A DNA stretch of 7,359 nt from Thermoleophilales bacterium. Its GTDB lineage: Bacteria > Actinomycetota > Thermoleophilia > Solirubrobacterales > 70-9. Each line of letters starts with the position of its first letter. Position 1 is the stretch's first letter. Below the pieces are notes generated by a model, which did no database searches, was not told the origin of the DNA, and saw nothing but the letters and a program-made list of their open reading frames with translations. The position numbers and the translations under genes were made by a program. Below are positions 1 through 6,225 of the stretch, in pieces. The stretch covers positions 1-7,359 of the forward strand of contig JACJWY010000022.1 of NCBI GenBank assembly GCA_020636955.1. Direction: 5' to 3'.

Positions 1-1
1 G

Positions 2-1213
2 GTCTTCCTCGAACTGGACCTCGAGGCCCAGGGCCTTGAATGGTGCTTCCCGGAGATTGACCTGGCCCATCCGCTCGACGGGGGCCGGGCCGGGGTGATG
101 GTCCGTGACATTCAGCAGACTGCGGCCGGACTGGGGGAGGACGGCAAAGCCTGGTCGAAGCTCTTCGGGCCGCCGTCCCGGGCCTTCCCGAAGCTGAGCG
201 GGGACATCAACCAGCCGATCATTCACTTCCCCGAGCATCCCGTAAGCCTCGCCCGCTTCGGGATCCCCTCGCTGGCCCCGGCGACCACCCTGGCCAAGGG
301 CTTCAACACCGAAGAAGGGAAGGCCCTCTTCGGCGGGGTCGCCGCCCATTCGTTCTCGCCGCTCACCCGCCTGATGAGCTCGGCCGTGGGCATGGCCCTG
401 ATCTGCGCCGCCCACGCCAACGGCTGGCCGGTCGCCAAGGGCGGCTCGCAGTCGATCGCGAACGCGCTGGCCGCGGTGATCACCGAGAACGGCGGGACGA
501 TCGAAACCGGCCGGTTGATCAAGTCGATCGACGAGTTGCCGGCCGGCGAGCCGGTCATCTTCGACACCTCCCCGGCCGGGGTGGTCGGTCTGGCCGGTCA
601 CCGGTTGCCGGAAGGGGTGCGAAAATCCTTCCAGCGCTACGAATACGGGCCGGCCGCCTTCAAGCTCGACCTGGCGGTCGAAGGGGGGATTCCCTGGGAA
701 AACGAGAACGCCCGCAAGGCCGGAACCGTTCACGTGATCGGTTCATTCGAGGAACTGGTGATCGCCGAGCACGAGATCAACTACGGCCGGATGCCGGAGC
801 GGCCCTTCCTGCTGGTCGGCCAGCAGTACTTGGCCGACCCTTCCCGCTCGGAGGGCGATCTGCATCCAGTGTGGGCGTATGCGCATGTGCCGAACGGATT
901 CACCGGTGATGCGACCGAGGCGATGTTGACCCAGATCGAGCGATTCGCGCCCGGCTTCCGGGACCGGATCCGCGGCGAGACTGCGATGTACCCGGAGGAC
1001 TTCGCCCGGTACAACGCCAACTACGTCGGCGGCGACATCGTCGCCGGCGCAAACAATCCCCGCCAGCTGATCTTCCGGCCGCGCGCCGCCCTCGACCCCT
1101 ACAAGGTCACCGACGGAATCTGGATCTGCTCCGCGGCAACCCCGCCAGGCGGCGGAGTCCACGGAATGGGCGGCGCCAACGCCGCCCGCTCGGTCCTGAA
1201 GTCGCTCGGCTAG
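2..1213 (+). CDS. FAD-dependent oxidoreductase of the phytoene desaturase (CrtI-like) family, C-terminal part
   Basis: The frame is open from base 2 and the start lies left of the window; the ATG at 95 is internal. Of a protein that would normally be about 480-530 residues, 403 are visible. The last ~35 residues carry the C-terminal FAD-binding signature of the family (GIWICSAATPPGGGVHGMGG followed by ANAARSVL), equivalent to the xxASTHPGGGVPGMSGxNAA pattern of CrtI/COG1233 proteins. The middle section (VWAYAHVP, the tract around YVGGDIVAGA, a long substrate-domain helix region) also fits. The N-terminal GxGxxG dinucleotide-binding motif is off-window. Such enzymes oxidise or isomerise polyenes, or other poorly known hydrophobic substrates, with FAD. 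No carotenoid gene is visible nearby, so the substrate cannot be named. It ends at TAG 1211-1213, overlapping the convergent gene's stop by 4 bp. Confidence 0.88.
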   Translation, partial: VFLELDLEAQGLEWCFPEIDLAHPLDGGRAGVMVRDIQQTAAGLGEDGKAWSKLFGPPSRAFPKLSGDINQPIIHFPEHPVSLARFGIPSLAPATTLAKGFNTEEGKALFGGVAAHSFSPLTRLMSSAVGMALICAAHANGWPVAKGGSQSIANALAAVITENGGTIETGRLIKSIDELPAGEPVIFDTSPAGVVGLAGHRLPEGVRKSFQRYEYGPAAFKLDLAVEGGIPWENENARKAGTVHVIGSFEELVIAEHEINYGRMPERPFLLVGQQYLADPSRSEGDLHPVWAYAHVPNGFTGDATEAMLTQIERFAPGFRDRIRGETAMYPEDFARYNANYVGGDIVAGANNPRQLIFRPRAALDPYKVTDGIWICSAATPPGGGVHGMGGANAARSVLKSLG

Positions 1214-1233
1214 AGCCCGGCGCCCGGGCCGAG
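1205..1233. terminator. GC-rich imperfect hairpin at the junction of two convergent stops
   Basis: GCCCGG at 1215-1220 pairs with CCGGGC at 1224-1229 across a CGC loop. CTCG at 1205-1208 can add to the stem with CGAG at 1230-1233, leaving a bulge. The structure lies across the overlapping stop codons of both convergent genes, so it could act in either direction. There is no U-tract on either strand, and in GC-rich DNA such pairings arise easily by chance, so this is a weak call. Confidence 0.25.
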
Positions 1234-4200
1234 GACGGCGTTGGTGGCGGTGATCTTGACCAGCAACTTGCCGCGGGTGTAGCCGTCGAGGAATTCGCTG
1301 GGGTCGATGCCGTAGATCGCGGCGTACTTCTTGGCCAGTTTGACCGCGTCTTTCTCGTTCATGTACATCAGCTGGTACTTGAGGATGTGGCGGAAATCGG
1401 TGGCGGCGATGTCGAATCCGGAATGGGTCCAGCCGTGGTAGCCGAACGGGAAGACCCCTTCCTCGGCCGCCTTGGCGAACTGCCGCATCACCTCGAGCTC
1501 GACCTGGCCTCGAATCCCGGCCGGCAGGTGTTTGCCGGTGACAGCATCCACCACCGCGTTCATGTCCACGTCGGAGATGATCGGCCGGGGTTTGCCGGTG
1601 AAGACCGGCTTACCGTTTACCGAAAGCTTCTTGTAGCTGATCAGCACCGCCCCGGACTTGTGGGTCGTCGCTTCCAGTTCCATCTTCAGCTTGCCGTTCT
1701 TGCCGAGGTCAAATTCGGTTTCCTTCTTGAGGGCCTTGTGGACCTTGGCGGTCTTGCCCGACGGGTCCTCGATGATCCCCTTGAACTGCTTGAACTCCTT
1801 GGTCTTTTCGTTGAAGCGCAGCTGGATGCGGGCTTTCTCGGCGGCATCTAGGCTCTTGAAGTTCTTCGGCAGCTTCGGCGGGTAATAGGCGGCCTGACCG
1901 AGCCACTGCGGAGGGGCTCCGAGGATCACATCGTCGGGAGTCAGGTTCTTGGTCGGCACCGCCTCGACCTTGCCGATCCCGCCCTTGACCTTGGCTGCGT
2001 ACTCGTTGATCGGCCGGGCCTGGATCTCGACGTTGACCCCGAACTTCTCGTTCACGTTCTTGACGATCTGCTTGAAACGGTCGATCTGTTTGCCACTCAG
2101 GTTGCCCAGCGACGGGGCGTCAGCCAGGGCCTTGGCACCGTTGCCGGCCAGTCGGCTGGCATCGGTTACGACCTCCGCCGTCTCGGTCGCGAGACCGCCG
2201 GCCACCCTCGTCTTCTTGACCAGGTTCATGCCCTGGACGACCTTGCCGCCGGTGAAATCCTCGAGCCAGCCGACCGCTACTTCGCCCTCGATTCGGCCGA
2301 GCAGCTTGCCGAACTGCCGGGCGCCCTCGACCGGATCCTTCTTCATCGTGTCATCCCAGTTGAGGATCCCCTTCGAGAAGGCCACATCGACCTTCTTCAG
2401 GTCGGCGGAAGCCTCGTCGTAGATCTCCGGCAGGTCGTCCCAGGCGGCTTTCATCTTCGACGGGGAGGTGTAAAAACTGGCGGCCTCGCCCAGCACCCCG
2501 CCGGTCACGGTGCCCGCTTCCGAGAGGGCATCGGTCATTTCCAATGCCATCCGGGCCCGGTTCTCATCCGGAGAGAACAGCCAGTCATTCCAGTATGAGA
2601 AGGGAACGTTTATCGACCGTTCGGCCGCTTCCTTGCCGACCTTCTCCATCTCCTCGGAGACCGCTCCCATGAAAGATCCGAGTGCTGTCTGCTTCGCCTT
2701 CGCCCCGTTCGGAAAAGCCGAAAGGGTGGCGGCCGGGAGACCGTAGGCGCGGGCCGCCGCCTGCTCGAATTTGGTCGGGTGGCGCATCTTTTTCGGGGTT
2801 CCCTTCAGGCGTTTCTTGACCAGTCCGTACAGCTCCTTCGCCAGTTCCTGGCGTTTGCGGTAGGCCCTGTCGGCCAGGGCGATCAGCATCCCGGCCACCA
2901 GACCATCCAGGTCCTGGCGGTCCGGCTGCTTCTGCTGTGCTTCGATCAGCAGGGCGGCGCTGGTGTCGAATTGGTTGCCTTCCTGATCGGTGCCCCTGAC
3001 CCTTGTCTGTAACAGGCCGTTTCCGGGAGAGTCGATCGCGTAGGCGAAGAGATGCTCGGACTTCTGGCCCAGGTCGAGGCTGGTCGGGAAGGTCCCGGTC
3101 GGGCCGAAGATCCGGGTCAAGCTCGGAGCCGGGCCGCCCAGGACCGGAACATCACGCAACACCAGTCCAGGCGCCGGCGGGTAGGTGATGCTGCTGATCT
3201 TCGTGGTGCCCTCGCCACCCAGATGCTGGACTGTCATCTTCAGGTCGAAGACGTCGTTGTTGCCGACCTTGTTCGGCTCGAGGCTGACTTTCAGGGGTTG
3301 GATCGGGGTCAGCAGGAAGGCCCTGGTCTGGCCGCCGATCTCGCCCCGACCGACGATCTGACCGTCGTCGTTTATGTCCCGGGCGCTGCGGAGGTTCCAG
3401 CCGCTGCCGGCGGGGATCAGCGTGTTCAGATCCACGATCGGCTTGCCCGGTTCGCGGATGATCGCCCTCTGGACACTGGAGCTGTCGATCGAAGTACCGA
3501 CGATCGTGCCACCCGGGCCGATCGCGTTGGCCGAAGAGAAGCCGCCGAGCGTGTTCGGGCTGGCAATCGGCTGCATGCCCGCACCCGGGGTCCAGATAAA
3601 GGCACGATCCTGGCCGGGGGAGATTTCGGAAGACCCGACCACGGTGCCGGTCTCGTTCAGGTCGAAGGCGTCGCTGAGGCTTCCGGTGCTTCCGGGGAGA
3701 AGACCAAGGTCGACCGGCGGGTCGTCGAAGTCTTCCCAGAGCGCCGCGCGGGGACCGCGACTGCCGGCGATCCGGCCGTTGTTGGCGATCTCCCGGGCGG
3801 TCCCGGTACCGGTGCCGCCGAGCCGGATCGGATCGCCGGCGGCGGTCCAGTAGGTCGCGGCCATGATCTGGGGCCCGGTGTCGTTGTCATAAGTTGAGGT
3901 GCCGACGATCACGCCGTTGTCGTTTATCCCGTTGGCGAAGGACTGGTTGTTCGGCTCGGTTTCGCAGCCCTCGGCGCATAGTGCCTCGCCGATCGGCACC
4001 AGATTGGAGGCCGCGCCACCGGCCCAGCGTTTGCCGTACCAGAGGAAGGTGAAAGCGTCGGGATCGGGGTGCGGCCCGGAGACCGCAACCACATCGGTCG
4101 AACTACCATCCGGGCCCGCGTAGGAGACATCCGGGGTGAGCAGGTTGATCTTCTGCATTCCGCCGTCGGGCCGCCAGATGAAGGCGAAACCTGCCGAGTT

Positions 4201-4362
4201 GCCGACCACATGGCCATTGTCGGCAATGCCGGTCGCTTCAGAGGCGCTGCCGCCGGGCAGGATGCCGAGATTGGTTACCTCATAGCGGGCGGCATCGGCA
4301 CCGGGCGCGCAGAGGAAAACCAGCCCCGAAAGGGCCGCGGCAAAGATTGACTTGCGGCGCAT
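1210..4362 (-). CDS. Large secreted HAF-repeat protein with edema-factor/ExoY-like C-terminal domain
   Basis: This is a 1050-residue protein read from ATG at 4362. I chose this start because it gives an ideal signal peptide: basic MRRKS, a hydrophobic stretch at residues 6-20, and a signal-peptidase I site near ADA-A at 24/25. A GGGGGA tract sits 5 nt upstream as ribosome-binding site. The longer start at 4443 would bury the signal and lies upstream of the likely promoter. Regions in order: HAF-type repeats (about 44-351), Ig-like/CARDB-like beta region (about 356-476), a helical charged region (about 480-770) containing a WNDW motif at 591-594, and a C-terminal domain (about 771-1020). The last shows R783, N786, K798, K805, D931, D933 and H976, arranged as in nucleotidyl cyclase toxins. 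The architecture suggests an exported effector or toxin. No immunity gene or secretion apparatus is adjacent. The stop TAG (1210-1212 complement) overlaps the convergent oxidoreductase stop. The N-terminal assignment is firm; the C-terminal function is inference. Confidence 0.85.
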   Translation of the reverse strand: MRRKSIFAAALSGLVFLCAPGADAARYEVTNLGILPGGSASEATGIADNGHVVGNSAGFAFIWRPDGGMQKINLLTPDVSYAGPDGSSTDVVAVSGPHPDPDAFTFLWYGKRWAGGAASNLVPIGEALCAEGCETEPNNQSFANGINDNGVIVGTSTYDNDTGPQIMAATYWTAAGDPIRLGGTGTGTAREIANNGRIAGSRGPRAALWEDFDDPPVDLGLLPGSTGSLSDAFDLNETGTVVGSSEISPGQDRAFIWTPGAGMQPIASPNTLGGFSSANAIGPGGTIVGTSIDSSSVQRAIIREPGKPIVDLNTLIPAGSGWNLRSARDINDDGQIVGRGEIGGQTRAFLLTPIQPLKVSLEPNKVGNNDVFDLKMTVQHLGGEGTTKISSITYPPAPGLVLRDVPVLGGPAPSLTRIFGPTGTFPTSLDLGQKSEHLFAYAIDSPGNGLLQTRVRGTDQEGNQFDTSAALLIEAQQKQPDRQDLDGLVAGMLIALADRAYRKRQELAKELYGLVKKRLKGTPKKMRHPTKFEQAAARAYGLPAATLSAFPNGAKAKQTALGSFMGAVSEEMEKVGKEAAERSINVPFSYWNDWLFSPDENRARMALEMTDALSEAGTVTGGVLGEAASFYTSPSKMKAAWDDLPEIYDEASADLKKVDVAFSKGILNWDDTMKKDPVEGARQFGKLLGRIEGEVAVGWLEDFTGGKVVQGMNLVKKTRVAGGLATETAEVVTDASRLAGNGAKALADAPSLGNLSGKQIDRFKQIVKNVNEKFGVNVEIQARPINEYAAKVKGGIGKVEAVPTKNLTPDDVILGAPPQWLGQAAYYPPKLPKNFKSLDAAEKARIQLRFNEKTKEFKQFKGIIEDPSGKTAKVHKALKKETEFDLGKNGKLKMELEATTHKSGAVLISYKKLSVNGKPVFTGKPRPIISDVDMNAVVDAVTGKHLPAGIRGQVELEVMRQFAKAAEEGVFPFGYHGWTHSGFDIAATDFRHILKYQLMYMNEKDAVKLAKKYAAIYGIDPSEFLDGYTRGKLLVKITATNAVLGPGAGL
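1303..2055 (-). other. Candidate nucleotidyl cyclase toxin-like domain (protein residues ~770-1020)
   Basis: Seen: ARPIN (R783, N786), then GIGK (K798), then PTK (K805), a LGQAAYYPP tract (821-829), a ~100-residue Lys-rich insert, ISDVDMNAV (D931, D933), and GYHGWTHSGFD (H976). From memory of Bacillus anthracis edema factor, the active site has R329-x-x-N, K346, K353, then G..AGYIP, the pair D491/D493 inside ADYDLFAL, and H577-G. The two lysines are 7 apart in both proteins, and the D-x-D pair and the HG follow in the same order. At two positions the match fails: P803 stands where edema factor has H351, and the residue six after H976 is Gly982 where edema factor has N583. Family members would make cAMP or cGMP inside a eukaryotic host. 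This was aligned by eye only; the domain could be a degenerate or functionally shifted relative. Confidence 0.45.
3310..4233 (-). repeat. Six to seven HAF-type repeats in the secreted protein
   Basis: The protein segment from residue 44 to 351 repeats the pattern A/G-x-I/L-N-x-x-G-x-I/V-V/A-G-x-S ... A-F-x-W/L. Copies begin near residues 44 (GIADNGHVVG...AFIW), 145 (GINDNGVIVG...ATYW), 191 (EIANNGRIAG...AALW), 233 (FDLNETGTVVG...AFIW), 279 (NAIGPGGTIVG...AIIR) and 329 (DINDDGQIVG...AFLL). A degenerate copy ends near 108 (FTFLW). This is the extracellular HAF repeat known from secreted bacterial proteins. A beta-propeller or similar beta-rich fold is likely, probably for binding or display. 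DNA identity between copies is low, so they are old repeats. Confidence 0.8.
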
Positions 4363-4398
4363 CCCGATCCCCCGATTCGATTGAGTCCCTTCCCGATC

Positions 4399-4427
4399 AG
4401 GGTAACCGGGCCCCTGCCCGGTTGCAA
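4399..4427 (-). promoter_or_regulatory. Probable sigma-A promoter of the secreted HAF protein gene
   Basis: On the minus strand TTGCAA (4427-4422) is followed after exactly 17 bp by TACCCT (4404-4399). This is a good -35 hexamer and a GC-genome type -10 that keeps the T, A and final T. Transcription would start around 4390, giving a leader of roughly 30 nt before the ATG at 4362. Placing the promoter here also argues against the upstream start at 4443. Confidence 0.5.
4404..4423. promoter_or_regulatory. Perfect inverted repeat inside the promoter spacer, candidate operator
   Basis: AACCGGGC (4404-4411), spacer CCCT, then GCCCGGTT (4416-4423): eight perfect pairs. The element fills the spacer between the -35 and -10 hexamers of the secreted-protein promoter and touches both. 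A dimeric repressor bound here would block transcription. Alternatively it could fold as a hairpin in read-through RNA from the upstream tetR-type gene and help end that transcript. Confidence 0.4.
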
Positions 4428-4465
4428 GGTTCGGACGACTCACAAGACCGCGAAGTCGAAGCAGT

Positions 4466-4483
4466 CTGCGGCCGAGGCCGCAG
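4466..4483 (-). terminator. Perfect hairpin just after the TetR gene
   Basis: CTGCGGCC (4466-4473), GA, GGCCGCAG (4476-4483): an eight-pair perfect inverted repeat with a minimal loop, starting 13 bp past the TetR stop codon. Its position fits a transcription terminator for that gene. There is no U-run after it on the minus strand, so it would be a hairpin-only terminator of the kind often proposed for high-GC actinobacteria. The remaining spacer to 4363 contains the promoter of the next gene. Confidence 0.4.
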
Positions 4484-4496
4484 TCGAGGCGGCCTG

Positions 4497-5216
4497 CTAG
4501 GAGCCGACGGGCAGAGCGCCGAGTCGTTTCAGCTCGGCCTCGACGCCGTCAAGCAGCCGGTCGAGGCCACGATCGAATCTTGATTCGTCGTAGATCTCGT
4601 CGAACATTTCCAGCCACTGTTCCTCGAAGCTCCGATCCGAAACGAACATCCTTTCCAGAGAGGGGTAGCCCCCGTCCCTGACCCTGGCCTCGACAAAGTC
4701 GGTTGCTTCCTCGAACCGCTCGGGGTCGGTGTCCTTGATGTGGCCGACCTTTCGTTCCCTCACCGCGAAACCGAAAACGTAGTCGTCAACCTGGGACATG
4801 ATTTCGAACTTCAGTGAGGCGCTGACGTCGAGATCGTCGAGTGCGCCGATCGTCTGGTCCATGTGGCGGAGGGCGTTCTCGGTAATCCGGAATTCTTCGT
4901 CCTGCTCGTCGATCAGCCAGGGCCGCTTCATCCATGCGGCAAGGCTCATCTTCGCGATCAGGGTCACTCGGCCCCGCCAGTCATCGGGCATCTCACCTTC
5001 CGGAATGACGATCTCGCCCATGATCGCGTCGTCCATCAAAGCCAGCAGGTCATCCTTGGTGCGGACGTAGTGGTAAAGGCTCATGGTGCCCGCGTCCAGA
5101 TGCCGGGCGACCTTCCTCATCGAGACGTTCCTGATGCCTTGCTCCTCGGCGATCTCAAGGGCAGCCTGGACGATTTCCTCGCGGCTGAGGCGCTTTCTAT
5201 CCGGCTTGCTTGCCAT
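4497..5216 (-). CDS. TetR/AcrR-family transcriptional repressor of the adjacent exporter
   Basis: A 239-residue protein. Residues 10-60 form a classic TetR DNA-binding domain: LSREEIVQAALEIAEEQG, then the helix-turn-helix VSMRKVARHLDAGTMSLYHYV, followed by KDDLLALMDDAI. The rest (about 75-230) is helical with a WRGRVTLIAKM...W stretch, like the TetR_C ligand-binding domains of tetracycline-type repressors. It would bind operator DNA as a dimer and release it on binding a small hydrophobic ligand. Start ATG at 5216: no Shine-Dalgarno precedes it, but a -10-like TACAAT lies 6 nt upstream, so the mRNA is probably leaderless. It is divergent from the DrrAB-like exporter, with 31 bp between start codons, and the shared operators imply it controls both the exporter and itself. 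The ligand is unknown; the export substrate or a related compound is the natural guess. Confidence 0.92.
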   Translation of the reverse strand: MASKPDRKRLSREEIVQAALEIAEEQGIRNVSMRKVARHLDAGTMSLYHYVRTKDDLLALMDDAIMGEIVIPEGEMPDDWRGRVTLIAKMSLAAWMKRPWLIDEQDEEFRITENALRHMDQTIGALDDLDVSASLKFEIMSQVDDYVFGFAVRERKVGHIKDTDPERFEEATDFVEARVRDGGYPSLERMFVSDRSFEEQWLEMFDEIYDESRFDRGLDRLLDGVEAELKRLGALPVGS

Positions 5217-5238
5217 TCGTACATTGTACTGCTATGTT
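5210..5238 (+). promoter_or_regulatory. Strong promoter of the DrrAB-like exporter operon
   Basis: TTGCCA (5210-5215), a 17-bp spacer, then TATGTT (5233-5238). The -35 matches the sigma-70/sigma-A consensus at five of six positions and the spacer is optimal. Transcription should begin about 5245-5248, at or within a few bases of the ATG at 5248, giving a leaderless or nearly leaderless mRNA. The -35 overlaps the first codons of the divergent tetR-type gene. Confidence 0.6.
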
Positions 5239-5253
5239 GTTCGTACGATGTAT
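5217..5253. promoter_or_regulatory. Twin TetR operators between the divergent genes
   Basis: TCGTACATTGTAC (5217-5229) and TCGTACGATGTAT (5241-5253) are two copies of TCGTACNNTGTAY set 24 bp apart. The first contains a perfect palindrome, GTACA-T-TGTAC. Read as one larger element, TACATTGTAC (5220-5229) and GTACGATGTA (5243-5252) are inverted with 9 of 10 pairs matching around 13 bp. Copy 1 fills part of the exporter promoter spacer and covers the -10 of the repressor gene. Copy 2 covers the exporter transcription start and ATG. Binding would therefore silence both genes. That the neighbouring TetR protein is the binder is inferred from position. Confidence 0.65.
5223..5228 (-). promoter_or_regulatory. 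-10 element of the tetR-type gene
   Basis: On the minus strand the hexamer reads TACAAT, five of six to TATAAT, and lies six bases before the ATG at 5216, so a transcript would start at the initiation codon itself. No clear -35 is visible 16-18 bp further upstream, so the promoter is probably weak. The hexamer lies inside operator copy 1. Confidence 0.45.
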
Positions 5254-6225
5254 GAAAATTTGAACGATAACTGCACGGACGCCGGGATCAAGGCAGAGGG
5301 ACTGGGCAAGCGCTTCGGCGACTTCACCGCCCTCGAAGACCTCGATCTCGTCGTCCCCAAGGGATCGGTGCTCGGACTGCTCGGCCACAACGGAGCCGGC
5401 AAGACGACCACGATCCGAATCCTCACAACCCTCTCTGTGCCGAGCACCGGCTCGGCCACGGTCGCCGGATACGACGTCGTCAAGCAGGGCGGCGAAGTCC
5501 GCAAGCGGATCGGCGTCGCCGGCCAGAGCGCCACGGTCGACGGTCTCCTGACCGGCCGGGCCAACCTGGAAATGGTCGGGCGGCTCTACGGCATGTCGAA
5601 GAGAGAGGCCGCCGAGCGGGCCGACGAACTGCTCACCCGGCTGGGCCTGACGGATGCCGCCGACAAGCTGGTCAAGGAGTACTCGGGTGGCATGCGCCGC
5701 CGGGCCGACCTGGCCGCGACGCTGGTCTCGACCCCGCCGGTTCTCTTCCTTGACGAGCCGACAACCGGACTCGACCCGGCCAGCCGCAATGACCTCTGGG
5801 ATGTCCTCCGCGAACAGGTATCCGAGGGAGTCACCCTGCTGCTTACGACCCAGTACCTCGAGGAGGCCGACCGCCTGGCCGACGAGATCGTCGTCCTCGA
5901 CCACGGCAAGGTGGCAGCGGCCGGATCGCCGGACCAGCTCAAGCAGCGGGTCGGCGGCGACCGGATCGAGATCACCCTGGCTGACCCCGCCGACGCCGGA
6001 CCCGCCGCCGAGGCGCTGGCCGGATTCGCCGAGAACGAGGTCCACTCCGACCCCGCGGCGAGCCTCGTCACCGCCCCGGTCCGGGCAGGCACCCGCCTGG
6101 TCGAGGTGGTCCGATCACTGGACGCGGCCGGGATCGACGTGACCGACGTCCACCGCCGCGACGCCACCCTCGATGACGTCTTCCTCTCCATCACTTCCGC
6201 CCCGAAAGTCGAGGTCCACTCATGA
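5248..6225 (+). CDS. DrrA-like ABC transporter ATP-binding protein
   Basis: A 325-residue cytoplasmic ATPase that powers the membrane partner encoded next. Seen: Walker A GHNGAGKTT (46-54), Q-loop Q93, signature YSGGM (145-149), Walker B VLFLDEP with E170, D-loop GLDP (174-177), and TTQYLEEAD (200-208), where Gln202 replaces the usual H-loop His. The His-to-Gln change and the C-terminal extension ending TLDDVFLSITSAP are typical of the daunorubicin-resistance DrrA branch. The start at 5248 (MYENLND) is chosen because the frame upstream runs through the divergent TetR gene. No Shine-Dalgarno precedes it, but the promoter -10 ends 9 bp before it, so leaderless translation is likely. The TTG at 5260 is a weaker alternative. 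The stop overlaps the permease start (ATGA). Likely substrates are hydrophobic drugs, secondary metabolites or lipids; the exact one is unknown. Confidence 0.93.
   Translation: MYENLNDNCTDAGIKAEGLGKRFGDFTALEDLDLVVPKGSVLGLLGHNGAGKTTTIRILTTLSVPSTGSATVAGYDVVKQGGEVRKRIGVAGQSATVDGLLTGRANLEMVGRLYGMSKREAAERADELLTRLGLTDAADKLVKEYSGGMRRRADLAATLVSTPPVLFLDEPTTGLDPASRNDLWDVLREQVSEGVTLLLTTQYLEEADRLADEIVVLDHGKVAAAGSPDQLKQRVGGDRIEITLADPADAGPAAEALAGFAENEVHSDPAASLVTAPVRAGTRLVEVVRSLDAAGIDVTDVHRRDATLDDVFLSITSAPKVEVHS

Noticed and set aside
3052..3897. 281-residue plus-strand open frame inside the secreted protein gene
   Set aside because: The predicted product is rich in G, A, R, D and V with no domain and no ribosome-binding site; it is opposite well-supported HAF repeats.
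4363..4443. Longer N-terminus of the secreted protein starting at 4443
   Set aside because: It would put 27 polar residues before a well-formed signal peptide and start upstream of the likely promoter and ribosome-binding tract.
4363..4583. Small plus-strand open frames around 4347-4583 that could be an immunity gene
   Set aside because: The frame overlaps the TetR 3' end and the promoter in antisense and has no start signal; nothing supports it as a gene.
5083..5247. Upstream extension of the ABC ATPase frame to an ATG at 5083
   Set aside because: It would lie inside the divergent TetR gene and precede the promoter; the extra residues resemble nothing in ABC ATPases.
5217..5247. Possible attachment site or mobile-element end suggested by the inverted repeats
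   Set aside because: No integrase, transposase or target duplication is present, and the repeats are explained better as TetR operators.
5197..6045. 282-residue minus-strand open frame covering the operator region and ABC ATPase
   Set aside because: It would run antisense through Walker A and B coding and through the operator; composition is shadow-like.
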